A stretch of DNA of 64,000 bases from Metallyticus violacea (lineage: Eukaryota > Arthropoda > Insecta > Mantodea > Metallyticidae), in NCBI GenBank assembly GCA_030762175.1, contig CM060835.1:84656001-84720000 (forward strand). Reading direction: 5' to 3'. The translations under genes and the position numbers were made by a program. The first letter of the stretch is position 1. Every line of letters starts with the position of its first letter. The notes under the pieces are model-generated. The model saw only the letters and a program-made list of their open reading frames with translations, ran no database searches and was not told the origin of the DNA. This document shows, piece by piece, positions 11,498 through 23,067 of this stretch.

Positions 11498-13531
11498 TAT
11501 AAGTGACGGGAATGTGTCTTTACCGGAATGGCAGTCAGCCTTTAAGATAAAATTTAAATGAAAAAATTCAATAAAGTAGGCGAACCCTGAGATAAAGCCG
11601 AAAATCTCAGCATAACTGCTACTTCGCACCGCCAAGCTTCGATACAAACAGCTCCACTGCTTAAGCCAAATGAGATTATGACGGCAAGATTTCTGTATGC
11701 GCCGTGTTATAAATCTTGTCCAATTGTATTTTAATATTTCCGTAAAAGTGTTTGGTTTTTCTAATATTATTTAGGTTCATACAATAAACTAGGCAGCCAT
11801 GATGAAACACTTGTGTTCCATTTTACAAGCCACCTGCCGCGAATTTTCTGCAGATTCGCAATTTTCACTCTTACCCCAAAAGCACAGCATCATTCATATT
11901 AATAACACGGCATCAGTGTTTTATACTTTACTCTGCAATGGTTCTCAATCTCCTTGAAGCGAGATATCTGTAATGAAGTTAGCACAAAGTTGTGCATTAC
12001 TCGTTCGTATCAAGTCTCTCTCCTCAGTTGCTCTACCCACGTTATAATTAAAATTAACGAAGTGAAGCGGTTATTTCCTTTGTCGTTAATCAAGACCCGC
12101 GAGGCTTGATCTGCGGTCTTTTGTGTATCAGTCATGTCCCCTAAAGGTTATAATGGGTTAAATAATTTTGCTTGGCACAAAGGAATACCAGAACTGTGTA
12201 TAGTGTATTTCCAATTCCTAGATCTCAGCCTATAGGGGAAGGATAGCTTCACAATGTTTTAAACCATAAATGTTACACTGACATATAGGAATATTATAAT
12301 CGTAAGAACATGCGATATGACTATAACAAATCAAGGATATTGTTCATATGATTACTTCTATTCTTTCGATGAAAATCAATTTTAATTTCCAATAGTGCAC
12401 AAATTGCTCTATAAACACTTCAAATTTTGTTGCATTAATGGAACATTTCCCTTCTAATTTTCTATGACCTTTTTAAAACTCTCTTCAGGGATCAATTATT
12501 GATACGGGGCCTAACTGCTTCCTCCGTTCCATGCTTAGCGTGTCTGATTTCGCGAGCTATTATTTTCATTCTTCTAACCTTCCTATTCTTAGTGTGATGG
12601 GTGTCCCTGCGTTTAAAGCGGTTATCATGTAGGGCGGGAGCCTATCACCATTTTTATAAAACTGAGTCGCATTAACTTATCCCATGAAATGTTAAATGAG
12701 AACATAAAGCCATTCCCGGACGCCGAATCTCTCTTCTTTCTAGTAACAGTTGACTTTTTCTGTTTGCTTTCGGCGGCGGTCCGAGGGGAAAATGCCGTCC
12801 ATTGAAGCTAATTGAATCTGTGTAAAAGAAAGCGGTCGCAGTTTGTCATCCAATTAACTTCTCGGATTGTAATTCGCTAGCTTGTGAAGATAATTTTTTG
12901 ATTCCTTTTTGTACCCCTCTCTTGCATTTAAATGGAGCGCGGCTTTGTGAATTTTGGTGGGGAAAACCATCCTATGATTAAAACTTAAAGTAACCTGTCT
13001 GATGTTTAAAACCTGCACACTGTCGTTAGCGACCATAAAGTTAACGTAGACCGCTTAGCGTATGTTCTAAAATTAGCCTTCCTCTTTAAGAAGTTAGTTG
13101 AGCAGTAAATGGCGCAATTAAGTGAAATTATTGCGACAGAGATTCTAGAGACCTTGTTAAGTTTCTAAACTCCTTAACTTTTGACCGAAAAGTTTTGAAA
13201 AGGTAATTTATTTCCTTTTCCAGAGTGAGAGTAAGAACATTAATCCCATGCCATACCTTGGACCCATTTTATTTAATGGCACAAGAATGTCTGCAATGTA
13301 TAATCGTCGCTTGCGTGGCCCAAGCTTATTCATAGTATTTATTGAAATCATAAGGATTCAGGTAATAGGAAAATAGCGGTGTCGAGCAAAGACCTGCAAG
13401 GAAATATCTGCTTCTAAAATGCATCAAGATACGAGTTCAAATATGTGATAAAACAGCCTGTGATGTTTAGGTTGTAGTCCTTGGAAGACACAACAGAAGA
13501 AAATAAAAGTGCAAAATCGACGAGTAAATTA
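11498..13531. other. Non-coding stretch with candidate conserved patches
   Basis: No gene or transposon recognised. The patches at about 12010-12130 and 12500-12870 are richer in CG dinucleotides and homeodomain-like ATTA/TAAT cores than the surroundings, and are discussed as candidate regulatory DNA among the findings. Confidence 0.4.
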
Positions 13532-14464
13532 GCGTGTCACATAATGAACGCAAGTTTTGTTGTAATAACAAAATACATTTTGAAAAGTGGTAATATTAAA
13601 TCTATTAAAGTACAATCACTACCATTAAACATGAAACAAAACATCAGGTGAATGTTCTGTATGGCTTCGTTGGCACACCTTCACTCTATTGGCAAAATTT
13701 TCAAGGACTTTAGAACAAAGTTCCGGCTGAATTTCACCAATAACACGTATAATTTCTGCCTCGAGCTGAGGTTGGTTCGTGGATTGTCCACATATACACA
13801 AGATGCTAGTTACTCCCACAAAACAATAGACACATGGTGTCAAATCACACAATCTCGGTTGCCAATTTGATCGCCGTTGGGAGAGAAGTTGGAAATTGTC
13901 CATCGGCTTCAGCTCTTGTGTTAGTTCGATATTCAAAGGAATTTTTATTAGTGTGTGACGCCCGCTTTTAATACTGAGGCACCATAGGCGGTTCTTCAAA
14001 GGATGCATATAGAAATATTTTGTTAAAATTCGCTGTAACTGCTTCTCAGAGTAGTTCATTGTTGAGAACGGTGGCGAATCGACTTCATTGGACTCTTAGC
14101 AAAGCTCTGTCTGACGAGGGAAACATTCTCTAACGATCTAAGAGAACCATAGGTTGTTTGATGTTCTCTGTCGGTTCTGTATCTTCAAGTGTTCGTGCCA
14201 GTCTCTGGCGCATTTCATCTACCAAAAATTACACGAAGTACTTCTACGGTCTCTGCATAGCATTCACCGAACTTAAAATGCACTTTCAGAATCTGAACGC
14301 GTCGATCCTTCGTATATCGGTCCATTTTAGCAGATTACGGTACACACAAATGACGATCGTTAATCGCAATACAAACGATGACCGTGTTAAATTTCAGGTT
14401 CGGCAACCCAACAAACCGACAGAAGTACTCAATATAAAAAGTGCGTTCATTATGTGGGACACTC
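13532..14464 (-). mobile_element. Tc1/mariner-superfamily relic with both terminal repeats, minus strand
   Basis: Inverted ends GCGTGTCACATAATGAACGCA (left, shown from 13532) and the complement of TGCGTTCATTATGTGGGACAC (right, to 14464) are flanked by TA at 13530-13531 and 14465-14466. On the minus strand the broken transposase reads in order MDRYTKDRRVQILKVHFKFG (from about 14323), ECYAETVEVLR, SLENVSLVRQSFAKSP, LTQELKPMD (about 13897-13924), CDLTPC (about 13836-13853, of the CDLTPxDYFLWG catalytic block) and a C-terminal IIRVIGEIQPELCSKVLENF (about 13700-13760). This family has a DDE/D core, and the part between LTQELKP and CDLTP, which carries the first two catalytic residues, is deleted. 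The element is therefore dead. It was later hit by a SINE-B fragment. Confidence 0.85.
13941..13994 (-). repeat. SINE-B 3' fragment inserted in the transposase, with 9-bp target duplication
   Basis: On the minus strand the 54-bp insert reads ACCGCCTATGGTGCCTCAGT..AAAAGCGGGCGTCACACACTA ending in AT-rich tail. This is the SINE-B 3' end seen at 2582-2655. It is flanked by TTCAAAGGA at 13932-13940 and 13995-14003, and removing the insert plus one copy restores a continuous transposase frame HPLNIELTQELKP. This is a textbook target-primed retroposition of a strongly 5'-truncated SINE. Confidence 0.85.
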
Positions 14465-17400
14465 TATAGTAGAGAAGACATAATTACCGTCCCATAAATT
14501 ACGTTATATATTATTTTAGACACCTACTCGAAAACGGTCGAGAGTCAACGTTTGTAAACAACATTTAAGACATTTGTAGTGAGACAAGTAGAAATGTGTG
14601 CCTGCAGATGAATTATGGGTCCATTACTTTGGTTTTTTTTTGGGGGGGGGTTGCAAAATAAGCACAAGGGCTCTGAAACCTCTGAAAGAGTTCAGCTTGA
14701 AGCTATCATGATGTCTACTTTAGCGATGTTCCAGTTGTTACGTTTGTTTAATTGCACACTTGACCCACACTGACAGTCATCGTTATGCAAGTTTAATTTT
14801 AAAATTGAGGTGCAAAAAAGAAAAATTGTAGCAAGTTGTTCTCTTTACTCAGGGCAACTGTTAAAGCCATTAGTCTTGTGTTGCAATGCCAGCAATTTAT
14901 AATTCAGCCTACTCCCGCAGTGACTTCAGGGTGTTCCCAAAACTAAAAGCAAACCTCAGAGGAAGGAAACGTTCTTCAGATTATGGGTCATGGATACTGT
15001 AAACCGGTGCTTGGTAGAGCTGGACCACTCTTGCAGGAAGCTATGGAAATGTTATAGCTAAAGCATCGGTGGAAGAAGTGCATTCCATTTCAAGGAAATA
15101 ATGCACGTGTTTTAAGCAGTAAGAGTGTTAGATCAGCTAGAAATGGAGGAAGTGGAACATAGGTCTGAAACATCGTATGAACAATTCGGTAATTGTTTCT
15201 GTATTTTTCTTACCTTATTTTATTATTTAAATATTATACTTTGTATTATAATGTTAAACTTAAGGTTTACAATTGGTTTTTATGCCCACCATAATGATTG
15301 TTTCTAAGAATGATATAATTTTCGTAAAAAGATGTTTCAGTCAGAGAGAAATTGTATACCATAACATGACATTAGAGTACAGTCGGAAAGAATTGCACTT
15401 AATCAAAAGAAAGTATAAATTATATATGTACATTATACCCTACATAATCCTATTATCAGAAAAAGTAATATTGATCCATACAACAAAAACGGGAAAGTTC
15501 TAATATAGGTTTTAACTGCACTGAAATCACAGGTATGCTTTTCTGAAGGTTCATATCGACACACAGGTTAACAAAAATGTTGAATGGGATTTTCTCAGGC
15601 TCCAGTTTGCAAATTTCAGTCTCGCGCACATTTTTCAGCATATAAAAATCTGTGGATGAAGTTTTCAACCAAAATAACTAAATATGTAAAAATGGTATAT
15701 CTGTAAACTTCGGTTTGTCTGCGTGACACTGTGACCGAGTGTTATACTGTTCTCTCCTACCGAGGAATTCGACACCAGCGGCCGTAAGTGGAATTTGTTA
15801 CGGAAGAAGCAGCACCTTTACAGACTTTCTCTGGGTACTCCGGTTTCACCGGAAATCCGGAAATCCATTTCGTCGTTGCTCCATCGTCTCATCCTTGTGT
15901 TCATCTTCATTAGCGTAATGTAATCCGACGATTTTCGGTGCGAGCTTTTCAAATGAAATGCACACTGCCCTCTGCTGGCCGGCAAGTGAGTTGCCATAAG
16001 AATTCATTCACTTCAGTTTGTCCTTTTCAAAGATATTTAAATAAATTCTGTTAGAACAAAATTTCGACTATAAAATAGTTAACTTCTCATCGTGTAGCGC
16101 AACTTATTGCTTCCAAAATTATGAACATATCACAAAAAGAATTTTTCCAGAACAGATAGCAATAATTTAGTAAAAGATTTCCAAAAGATTCTACGTAATA
16201 TTGAAAAACATTAAAATCCAGTGTTTTCTTAACGATGTACAATGAAAGGGTTTCTAATCAAAATAATGAACGTTTTAAAGTTTCCTTTAACAATGTTGAA
16301 CAATCTTTTTTCATTGTGGAGCAACATTTGTCTAATGAAGATACCATTTTTTCTCGTTTTGATATATACATATAATTATATAATTAAATTTAAAAAGTTT
16401 TAGATAATTCCAAAGATTGTTGTTTTCTATTTCGTGTAGTGATAAAGGTTTGAGGTCATCTTAACTGTTTTTACTTAGTCATAATTCTTCCCCCTGATAA
16501 TAACACAGAGGAACTCAGAAACAATTACAAAATGCGTTCCATTTGTTTGTAAGAGAAAGGGGTGAATCACTTTAGTCATATTTACGTTGTTAACACAACC
16601 TTGTTAGCTCAGAAAACGGTGTCAGGTCATGAGAATGCAAACTAAGTTCAGTAAATGGTTTAAGAGAAACCTTGCAAAAGCAACACAGGGTAGTTTGGAA
16701 CTAAAATGACTTGAATTGCTGTGTTAAATTCGCAACAGTTCCAAATACATTAACTGTAGATTGCCGGGCTTTCGTTTTCCATGCTTTGCTTATATTTTAC
16801 ATCCGTTGTCGGAATAAATCTTTTCTACGGAGGCAATATTTGCAGATAAATACTTTTGAAGAGAAGTGGATAGAGGGATTTGCAAGAAAATGAGATCAAA
16901 AGACTACTGAAAAAGCAACATAGGTTTATCCTTACAGATATAAGAATTATTAAAACTTTGAGGTGAATTGTAGAGTGTTGCAGCGAAAAGTTGAAAATGA
17001 TATAACATGTACTTATTAAATTCCAAGTGCTAGTGATGATTTTTAATGCATTTAGATGAGATACGCTCCAGTTAAACATTAATTTTCAACAACAAACGAA
17101 AAAAAATTATCAAGTATTTTTATAATAAAACTGAGAGCTTATAAGAGATTTGCATCTCTTCGCTGCTTATTTAAATCATTCCTAGTGGCGTTAACAGTTA
17201 ATTTGTGATTATTATTATTGTTATTATTATTGATCTCTTTCCTTAGCGACTAAAATATGTTTTTAATGCTTCTCATTATAGCATAAATAAAATACCGAAA
17301 ACTTAGAGGAAACCAACAGCTGAGGTCAATTTTGCTGTAAAAATAAATTATATATATATTGAATAAAGGGGTGCTTCATACCTGATGCTAGAAACTGAAA

Positions 17401-18899
17401 GACCGAAACATACTTAATAATAGAAGTGGACAATAATAATGGATCAGCAAATGAATTATTAATTATTTTTTACATAATTGCTAATTCTAAGATCTGCCTA
17501 GAAGCTGCCTAGGTTTTGCTCTTTGTTTGTAAAAGTACCGAGAGGAGAGCTGTAAGCATAGATAGCATAGTATGTGGCCAGTGCCTGATAGTGCACCGAC
17601 ACAATTTCTTGTAACTGTTAGACAACAGCTTGGTACGGTTTTTGTTATGAATTAAACTACGACATCTAGTGTACGCAAGAGAAAAGATCACGGTATGTAA
17701 CCGTCATGTAAGTTAGGTACGCAATTGTCTCGCAAACGGTTCATTTTCAGATTCTTGTTTACTGATACCTTTTTTTCTCTCCCTCTCTTTACTATAGTGT
17801 ACCTTTCCCCATTTCAGTTTCTGCCATCACTTATGGAAATCCTCTATAATTCACAACCTCTCTTAAATGTTCTTGTTAACAGTTTCCAACTTGATTGAAT
17901 AAATTTCGTGAATGTTCACAGGCTAGTTTGTGTGTTACGAAATATTTATTATGCTCCTCTAAAACCAGGTTTTGCTGGTACCTTTGTTAAGTATTTATGC
18001 TTCAAAATGGGGGTTGCTTTTATTTCCATTAGCTTAAATAGATACCGCTGTAAAATTCATATTGTATTGGAAGTTGCATTCATGTTTTATGAAAGAAAAA
18101 TGTGCGCTATCAATCTTCAAAATGCGGGCATTTAATTAAAAAATAGCCATGATTTGTAAGGTATTTGGTCAAAGAAACATTACAAATTCTGAAATATTTT
18201 GGGCTTTCATAGGAACAGTTTAGCTCACTCAAATGCCCTCGGGTTGCTATTGGTAGACAATGCAGTGTAAGAAATGTTAAATGGAATGTAAGTGTTTGCA
18301 TCCCATTGGAGTTCCTTTCTGCTGCTTTTTCTGGTTGCCACTGTGTTGCATGACCCTGCAGCCTCGCTCCATTAACGTGATCTTTATGCAGCTAATCAAG
18401 GGACCACCTCTCTTTGCGATACTGCTTCGGGCTGAAGCGCTTCACCCGACCAGCACTTGTTATGAGGTTCCGAACAACCTTTTATGCTTCGATCTGTACC
18501 CTGTCCACGTGATGTAGTGCAAATTGACCCAATATGAAGCTGAGTTTAGAAAAAATGAACAATTATCTGTGATAAAAATATTAATATTAATGTGAAATAT
18601 GCTATTAAATATATTCCTCTTATGGATAATTTTCAAGGTTTCAGCAAGAGATGTAACATATAGGATTATGTTTTGTCGTTGCGCGATTGAGCCCTAATAT
18701 ATGCATTCATTATTCCTTATATATTCTGTATAAATCCCTAAGATAATAGGCGCCTTTTTTCATTTCTCCTTTACCGAATTCCAAAAGAATGCAACTATTG
18801 CGGCTGTACCTAAGAAAATATTTTTGAGACTTTTCTTCAATTCTCCATCGATCCTTCTTATTAGTCAAAAAATGACAATGGATATATATATGTGTGCGC
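14465..18899. other. Long AT-rich interval, no recognised gene
   Basis: A T-run followed by a G-run lies at about 14633-14650, and a short (ATT)n tract at about 17210-17231. A slightly CG-richer block at 15740-16010 resembles dispersed repeat sequence but matches nothing else in the window. All open frames are under 85 codons and carry no motif that I know. Confidence 0.5.
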
Positions 18900-19720
18900 G
18901 CGCGTTAACGCTCAAGCAACAGCAATTTATATTTTTTCTCAACGAAACTCTGCATATAACGATTAATGAACAAAAGATTCGTTCATTCTTTCGTTAACCA
19001 GCAATATTGGATCATTGGGGGATGGGGTTTAACCTAAAGCAAAAACATTTAAAATCGTTCTAGCTGCTGCAACGCTATAAAAAGTTTCTGAAAATCAAAA
19101 TCAGCGAAAATCAAACTATTGTGATTGGGAATTCACCTGAAACCCAAAATTTAAAAATCGCTTCGGGCTTTTTTTTTTTTTTTTTTTTTTTTTGCAACTA
19201 ATCTGTATATACTATTTCAATTAAAAAAAAAAAAGAAAAAGAAAACTAAACATCGGAAACGGACCATTAGGAATGGGAGTATATTTGTAAACCGAATTTA
19301 AAGAGTGGATGCTAACCTAAAGCGAAAATTTAAAAATCGATCCCTAGCGACCGCAATTTTATTATGTCATTGAAATAAAACAAGAAAAATATAGCGTGTG
19401 AAAATCAGCGAAATCAGACAATTAGGCGAGGGAAGGGGTTATCTGAAATAGCGGCGGAAATTTTGATTTTTTCTCAACCAAATTCGGTATATGCCATTGA
19501 AATAAAATTAAGAAAAATAGTTCCTGAAAATCAGCGAAATCAGGTTATTTGGAATGGAGATTTACCTGAAACACAAAATTTTCAATTCGCTCTAGCGGCA
19601 CCAATATTAATTGTTTTTTCGATTCAAAATTAGGTATATACCATATAAATAAAATAACAAAAATGTTTTCTGAAAATTAGGGAAATCGGAGCATTGGGAG
19701 TATAGGAAAACTGAAAATTT
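18900..19720 (+). repeat. Diverged tandem array, unit about 145 bp
   Basis: The phrase GAAAATCAGCGAAATCAG and its variants recur at about 19090, 19239, 19400, 19526 and 19672, spaced 149, 161, 126 and 146 bp. Each is followed by an AATTGGGAATGGG-like and ACCTGAAAC..AAAATTTAAAAATCGC-like segment, a CTAGCGGC..GCAAT segment, and a TTTTTTCTCAACCAAATTCGG..TATATGCCATTGAAATAAAA segment. Unit copies are substantially diverged and one contains a 27-base poly-T expansion (about 19169-19195). A partial unit starts near 18910. This is a minisatellite or satellite relic, non-coding. Confidence 0.75.
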
Positions 19721-19919
19721 AAAAGCGCTTGGCGTTTAATTTTTTTCAGTTGTTTAAAAAACAAGAACAATCAATTCACAATTTTTTTTATTTTTGACTT
19801 AAGTATTGCCCTGAAAAGAGCAACAGTGAAATGTTAACCTATTACTGCCACGCTCTTCATGTACCCAACGGTTTCAAAATACTTTTGACAATGACGTTAC
19901 TAAATATCCCAACAGTAAC

Positions 19920-20235
19920 AGAAGTACGTTTGGCTGGTGTTAATCCTAAATTGCTATTGACTGAAACTATTACACCACTTCACGTAGAGTTTGTCTGCTG
20001 TCATATCCTAGACTGTTAATGACTGAGCTAAATATTATTGGTGGGATAAGGCAAAAAACCTATCGCTAAATAATTGGTGTAAATATTGTGAGTAAAATGT
20101 GGCGCCTGTAGGCTGCTATTCAACATTACTTCACGCGAGTTTGTTTTTTGCTAAATCCGATTAGTATTAGTTGGAGCTAAAATATTACTGATACGGTAAG
20201 ACAGAGAATCTCTATCGCTATATTATCAAATGCTC
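19920..20235 (+). repeat. Second diverged tandem duplication, about 150-bp period
   Basis: CTTCACG(T)AGAGTTTGTCTGCTG..GAGCTAAATATTATTGGTGGG..CTATCGCTA (about 19978-20070) recurs about 150 bp downstream as CTTCACGCGAGTTTG..GAGCTAAAATATTACTGATACGG..CTATCGCTA (about 20130-20221). A shorter related start GTACGTTTGGCTGGTGTTAATCC lies at about 19925. The unit is different from that of the preceding array. It is non-coding. Confidence 0.6.
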
Positions 20236-20757
20236 AGGGGAAAAAAAAAGTGGCGATTGATTACACTGGCTTGGCCCGTCTTCTACAAGAGAAGGGAAGT
20301 GATCAGAGGTGAGTGTTGCTCCTAGTAGTAAACAGAAGAGTCACAACTTCCAATTTCTGTAAATTCAATATGTAACTTCTCTGCTCTAATGCTCTGCAGT
20401 AACGTTCAAAAATTCAACTTGCTCAGGAATTCACTTAGTTTGAACAGTTCCTGCGTGATGGACTTTTTTTCCCCAGCTTGATATGGAGGAACAACAGAAA
20501 TATAAGAGCAGCCAACCTGTACTTGTGACTGACATGGGACGGAGACCGGAACCATTGCATCAGCTGGGAAGTGATTACTGCAGGTATCGCTTGTATAACG
20601 TGGTAGCATCTCTCATTAGTGCACTATGCTTGGAATTAGTGCACGTTGTAATCTTTTCCTACATTCCCAAATGCTGAAGCTAGAGTTTAGTTTTTTGCAT
20701 CATATTAATTAACCTGTGTTAACGTTCGGAAGTCTCGATATTCTCACGCCACATATA
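20236..20757. other. Unassigned sequence
   Basis: No gene or repeat recognised. Overlapping frames at 20406-20677 on the two strands carry no family motif. Confidence 0.5.
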
Positions 20758-21390
20758 CAATGAGGTAATTTGAGTTATGGGCCGACAGAGCGCGGCTACA
20801 TACTGGGAAAAGTCAGTCGTTTAGGCCATATAACGCATTTGTAGATAGCAACTTGTAATTAGTTTGAGAGAGACTGTTAGCGAGTGATTTTGCATTGTGT
20901 GTTAATCGGTGCTTTCATGTGTGTAATTTTGTGCTAATTGTCATTCGCTAATTATACCACTGTTAAATGTTGTCTTGAAGAACAGGGTTTTATGTACTAT
21001 ACATATGTTAAAACGAATACTTGCAGAGAAGAGTACAGCCATTTGTAAGAAAATATTCTGGTAATAATGTATCAAAAGACGAGTCAGGATCTCTCGATGA
21101 CAAGAGACGTGTTCCGAACTGCTGAGAAAAGTTACATGAAATACAGGAATTTCCTACCGAGATGCGGCAATGTGTTGTAATTGAATAGTATCGTTTTCAA
21201 CATTCCTTAAAACGTAGGTAGTTATTGTCAGTTTAAATACAATATTACGCTTCAGTAACAACATAAATATTAAAATAAAAAATGTCAACTTTTCGCATGG
21301 CGACTCGTGTCCCTTTTTCCGGTTGTAGCGGCTGCATTTTTCCAGTAAGCAACCGCGCTCAGGGGCCCATAATTTAAATAACCTCACGTG
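20758..21390 (+). mobile_element. Element X copy 2 (uninterrupted)
   Basis: It has the same terminal sequence as copy 1 at 10631-11497: left CAATGAGGTAATTTGAGTTATGGGCC, right the complement of CACGTGAGGTTATTTAAATTATGGGCC. TA flanks it at 20756-20757 and 21391-21392. The length is 633 bp against about 645 bp for copy 1 without its MITE. Interior similarity is continuous, including CTTGAAGAACAGGGTTTTATGTAC and GGATCTCTCGATGACAAGAG, which reads GSLDDKRRV, the helix-turn-helix leader region. Both copies share the same deletion of a catalytic domain, so this was a spreading non-autonomous family rather than two independent decays. Confidence 0.8.
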
Positions 21391-22242
21391 TATCCTAAGT
21401 TAATTTGAAGTACTAGAGAACTAAGTTTCTTTGATATAATTTTAAGTCATATTTAACCTGTTTTTAAAAATTAACTTCATGATTAATTTCACGCACTTTT
21501 CTATATTATTGATGTTTTCTTAAGGACATTTTTGAAAGGAAAGTAAAACAAAATACGTCTGCTACATGGAAGTGGAAATACTAACTCAGGAGTAGAGAGC
21601 GGCAATAGAGCCACTACATTCAAGTCACGAGTGCCCCATACGTCATTTCAAATGAAAAAAGTGCGGGGATTAGATCTTCTAGACGAGCGTATTGCTTCCA
21701 GTCACATTCTACTTTGATTCCTGTGTAGCATTGTATTTATTTTTCATCCCTCGATTACTTTTTATCCTATAGGTAAGTGCAGGCTTATTAGCTCTATTGA
21801 GAACCACATGGTATTGTTTTCATTATTATTTATAGTTAATATAAAGGGAAAAAAAAACAATTCTCAGTCTGCTTTGATAGTCCATTGCCATTTCCGTTTT
21901 TGCACTATCTTTTGAAATATCGTTTTTCCGTAATTAATAATTCACCCATATTATGTTTCTTCCTTTCCTTGCGGTATGATCTCTAAAACGCTGTTGATAA
22001 TCTGTCATTTCCATCCGTTTCGTACCAGCGTAAATTGTCTGGTTTTAAGGCATTTGTTGTTTCTTTTTTGGAGAATAAGAAAAAGGTGCTACTAGCCCTA
22101 TTGGTTTGTTAATTCTGTTTAAATTAAATTTATTCCCTTGAATGTAATCATATTCTTCTCTCTAAGAAACATTATGTAAAACTAAACTGATTTGTGTAAA
22201 CATTACAAAACAAATCTCAGGCGTTCTTTTATCAAATACATA
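21391..22242. other. Unassigned AT-rich sequence
   Basis: Nothing recognised on either strand. Confidence 0.5.
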
Positions 22243-22850
22243 CGAGGTACTTAAAAAATCCGAATTTTTCAAATTTAAAGAAGTGTAGCAAATACCTGGT
22301 GGGAGCATTGATTAATTCTGACCTAAAAAACGCCTCCCGTTTGCCACGCAGTGTTATCTTTCCAATCAAGTTGGGCCTACTTTTTTTGCAACAGCATGAG
22401 TGCTGTGTGCGGGTTTTAAAAAAGTTGGGGGTCCATATCTTCATAGCTTCACCAGTACCCATAATTACCAGTCAGTTAGGCTAACCTCAAAGTGCCGTTG
22501 CCGGTTTTCTTCGACATTCACGGTGTTATTCATCACAAAGTTATGCCGGAGGGTCAAAACGGTATTACCATGATGTCCTTAGACGTCTCCGAGAAAACGA
22601 CAGAAGGAAGAGACCTGGACTGTGGAATGACAATTCATGAATCCTGCAACATGATAACTCAACACGCTTACAAGATGGCTTCTAATCCTGCTCTAAATAA
22701 TCTGATGCTTTCAGAAGCTCAAACGCCGTTGGGTGAATGTATCCATAAAGGGCAGATTACTTCTAGGAAGACAAAGCTCAGTAAGATCCTTGTAAGTCGA
22801 AACGTTAAAAATTAAAAAGTTGTGTTTTTTTTTTTTTTTAACAGACCTCG
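22243..22850 (+). mobile_element. Internally deleted mariner with TIRs
   Basis: The ends CGAGGTACTTAAAAAA (left) and the complement of TTTTTTTAACAGACCTCG (right) are flanked by TA at 22241-22242 and 22851-22852. The plus strand carries the central catalytic part of a mariner transposase: PVFFDIHGVIHHKVMPEGQ (about 22501-22557), matching the FDxxGIVHxExxPxGQTV region that holds the second core strand. A +1 frame then gives LWNDNS and ILQHDNSTRLQD (about 22621-22670), matching the HHDNAPAH catalytic block. The N-terminal DNA-binding half is missing. At 608 bp it is about half the size of a complete mariner. Confidence 0.8.
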
Positions 22851-23067
22851 TATGTAAAAGTAGTCCCTCACCTTTATGAAGCAATGCCAACACAATATCC
22901 ATAATAAATAAATACATTGTTTACTGGCTGTGTGCGCATATTGCCAAATGCGACAAAAGAGCGCTTGTGTCGTGACGTTGCCTAGCTGCGTAGCAACAGG
23001 AAAATCTTACGGATGGCTCTTGACAACAATGAAGAATCCACTTCTCTCACCCTGATATTGCTCCATA

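Noticed and set aside
13625..14059. 144-codon minus-strand frame as an intact gene
   Set aside because: The frame is a chance fusion of transposase pieces with a SINE-B insert and lacks the catalytic core; annotated as a relic instead.
15740..16010. CG-richer block resembling a dispersed repeat
   Set aside because: No second copy in the window and no structural hallmark, so not called.
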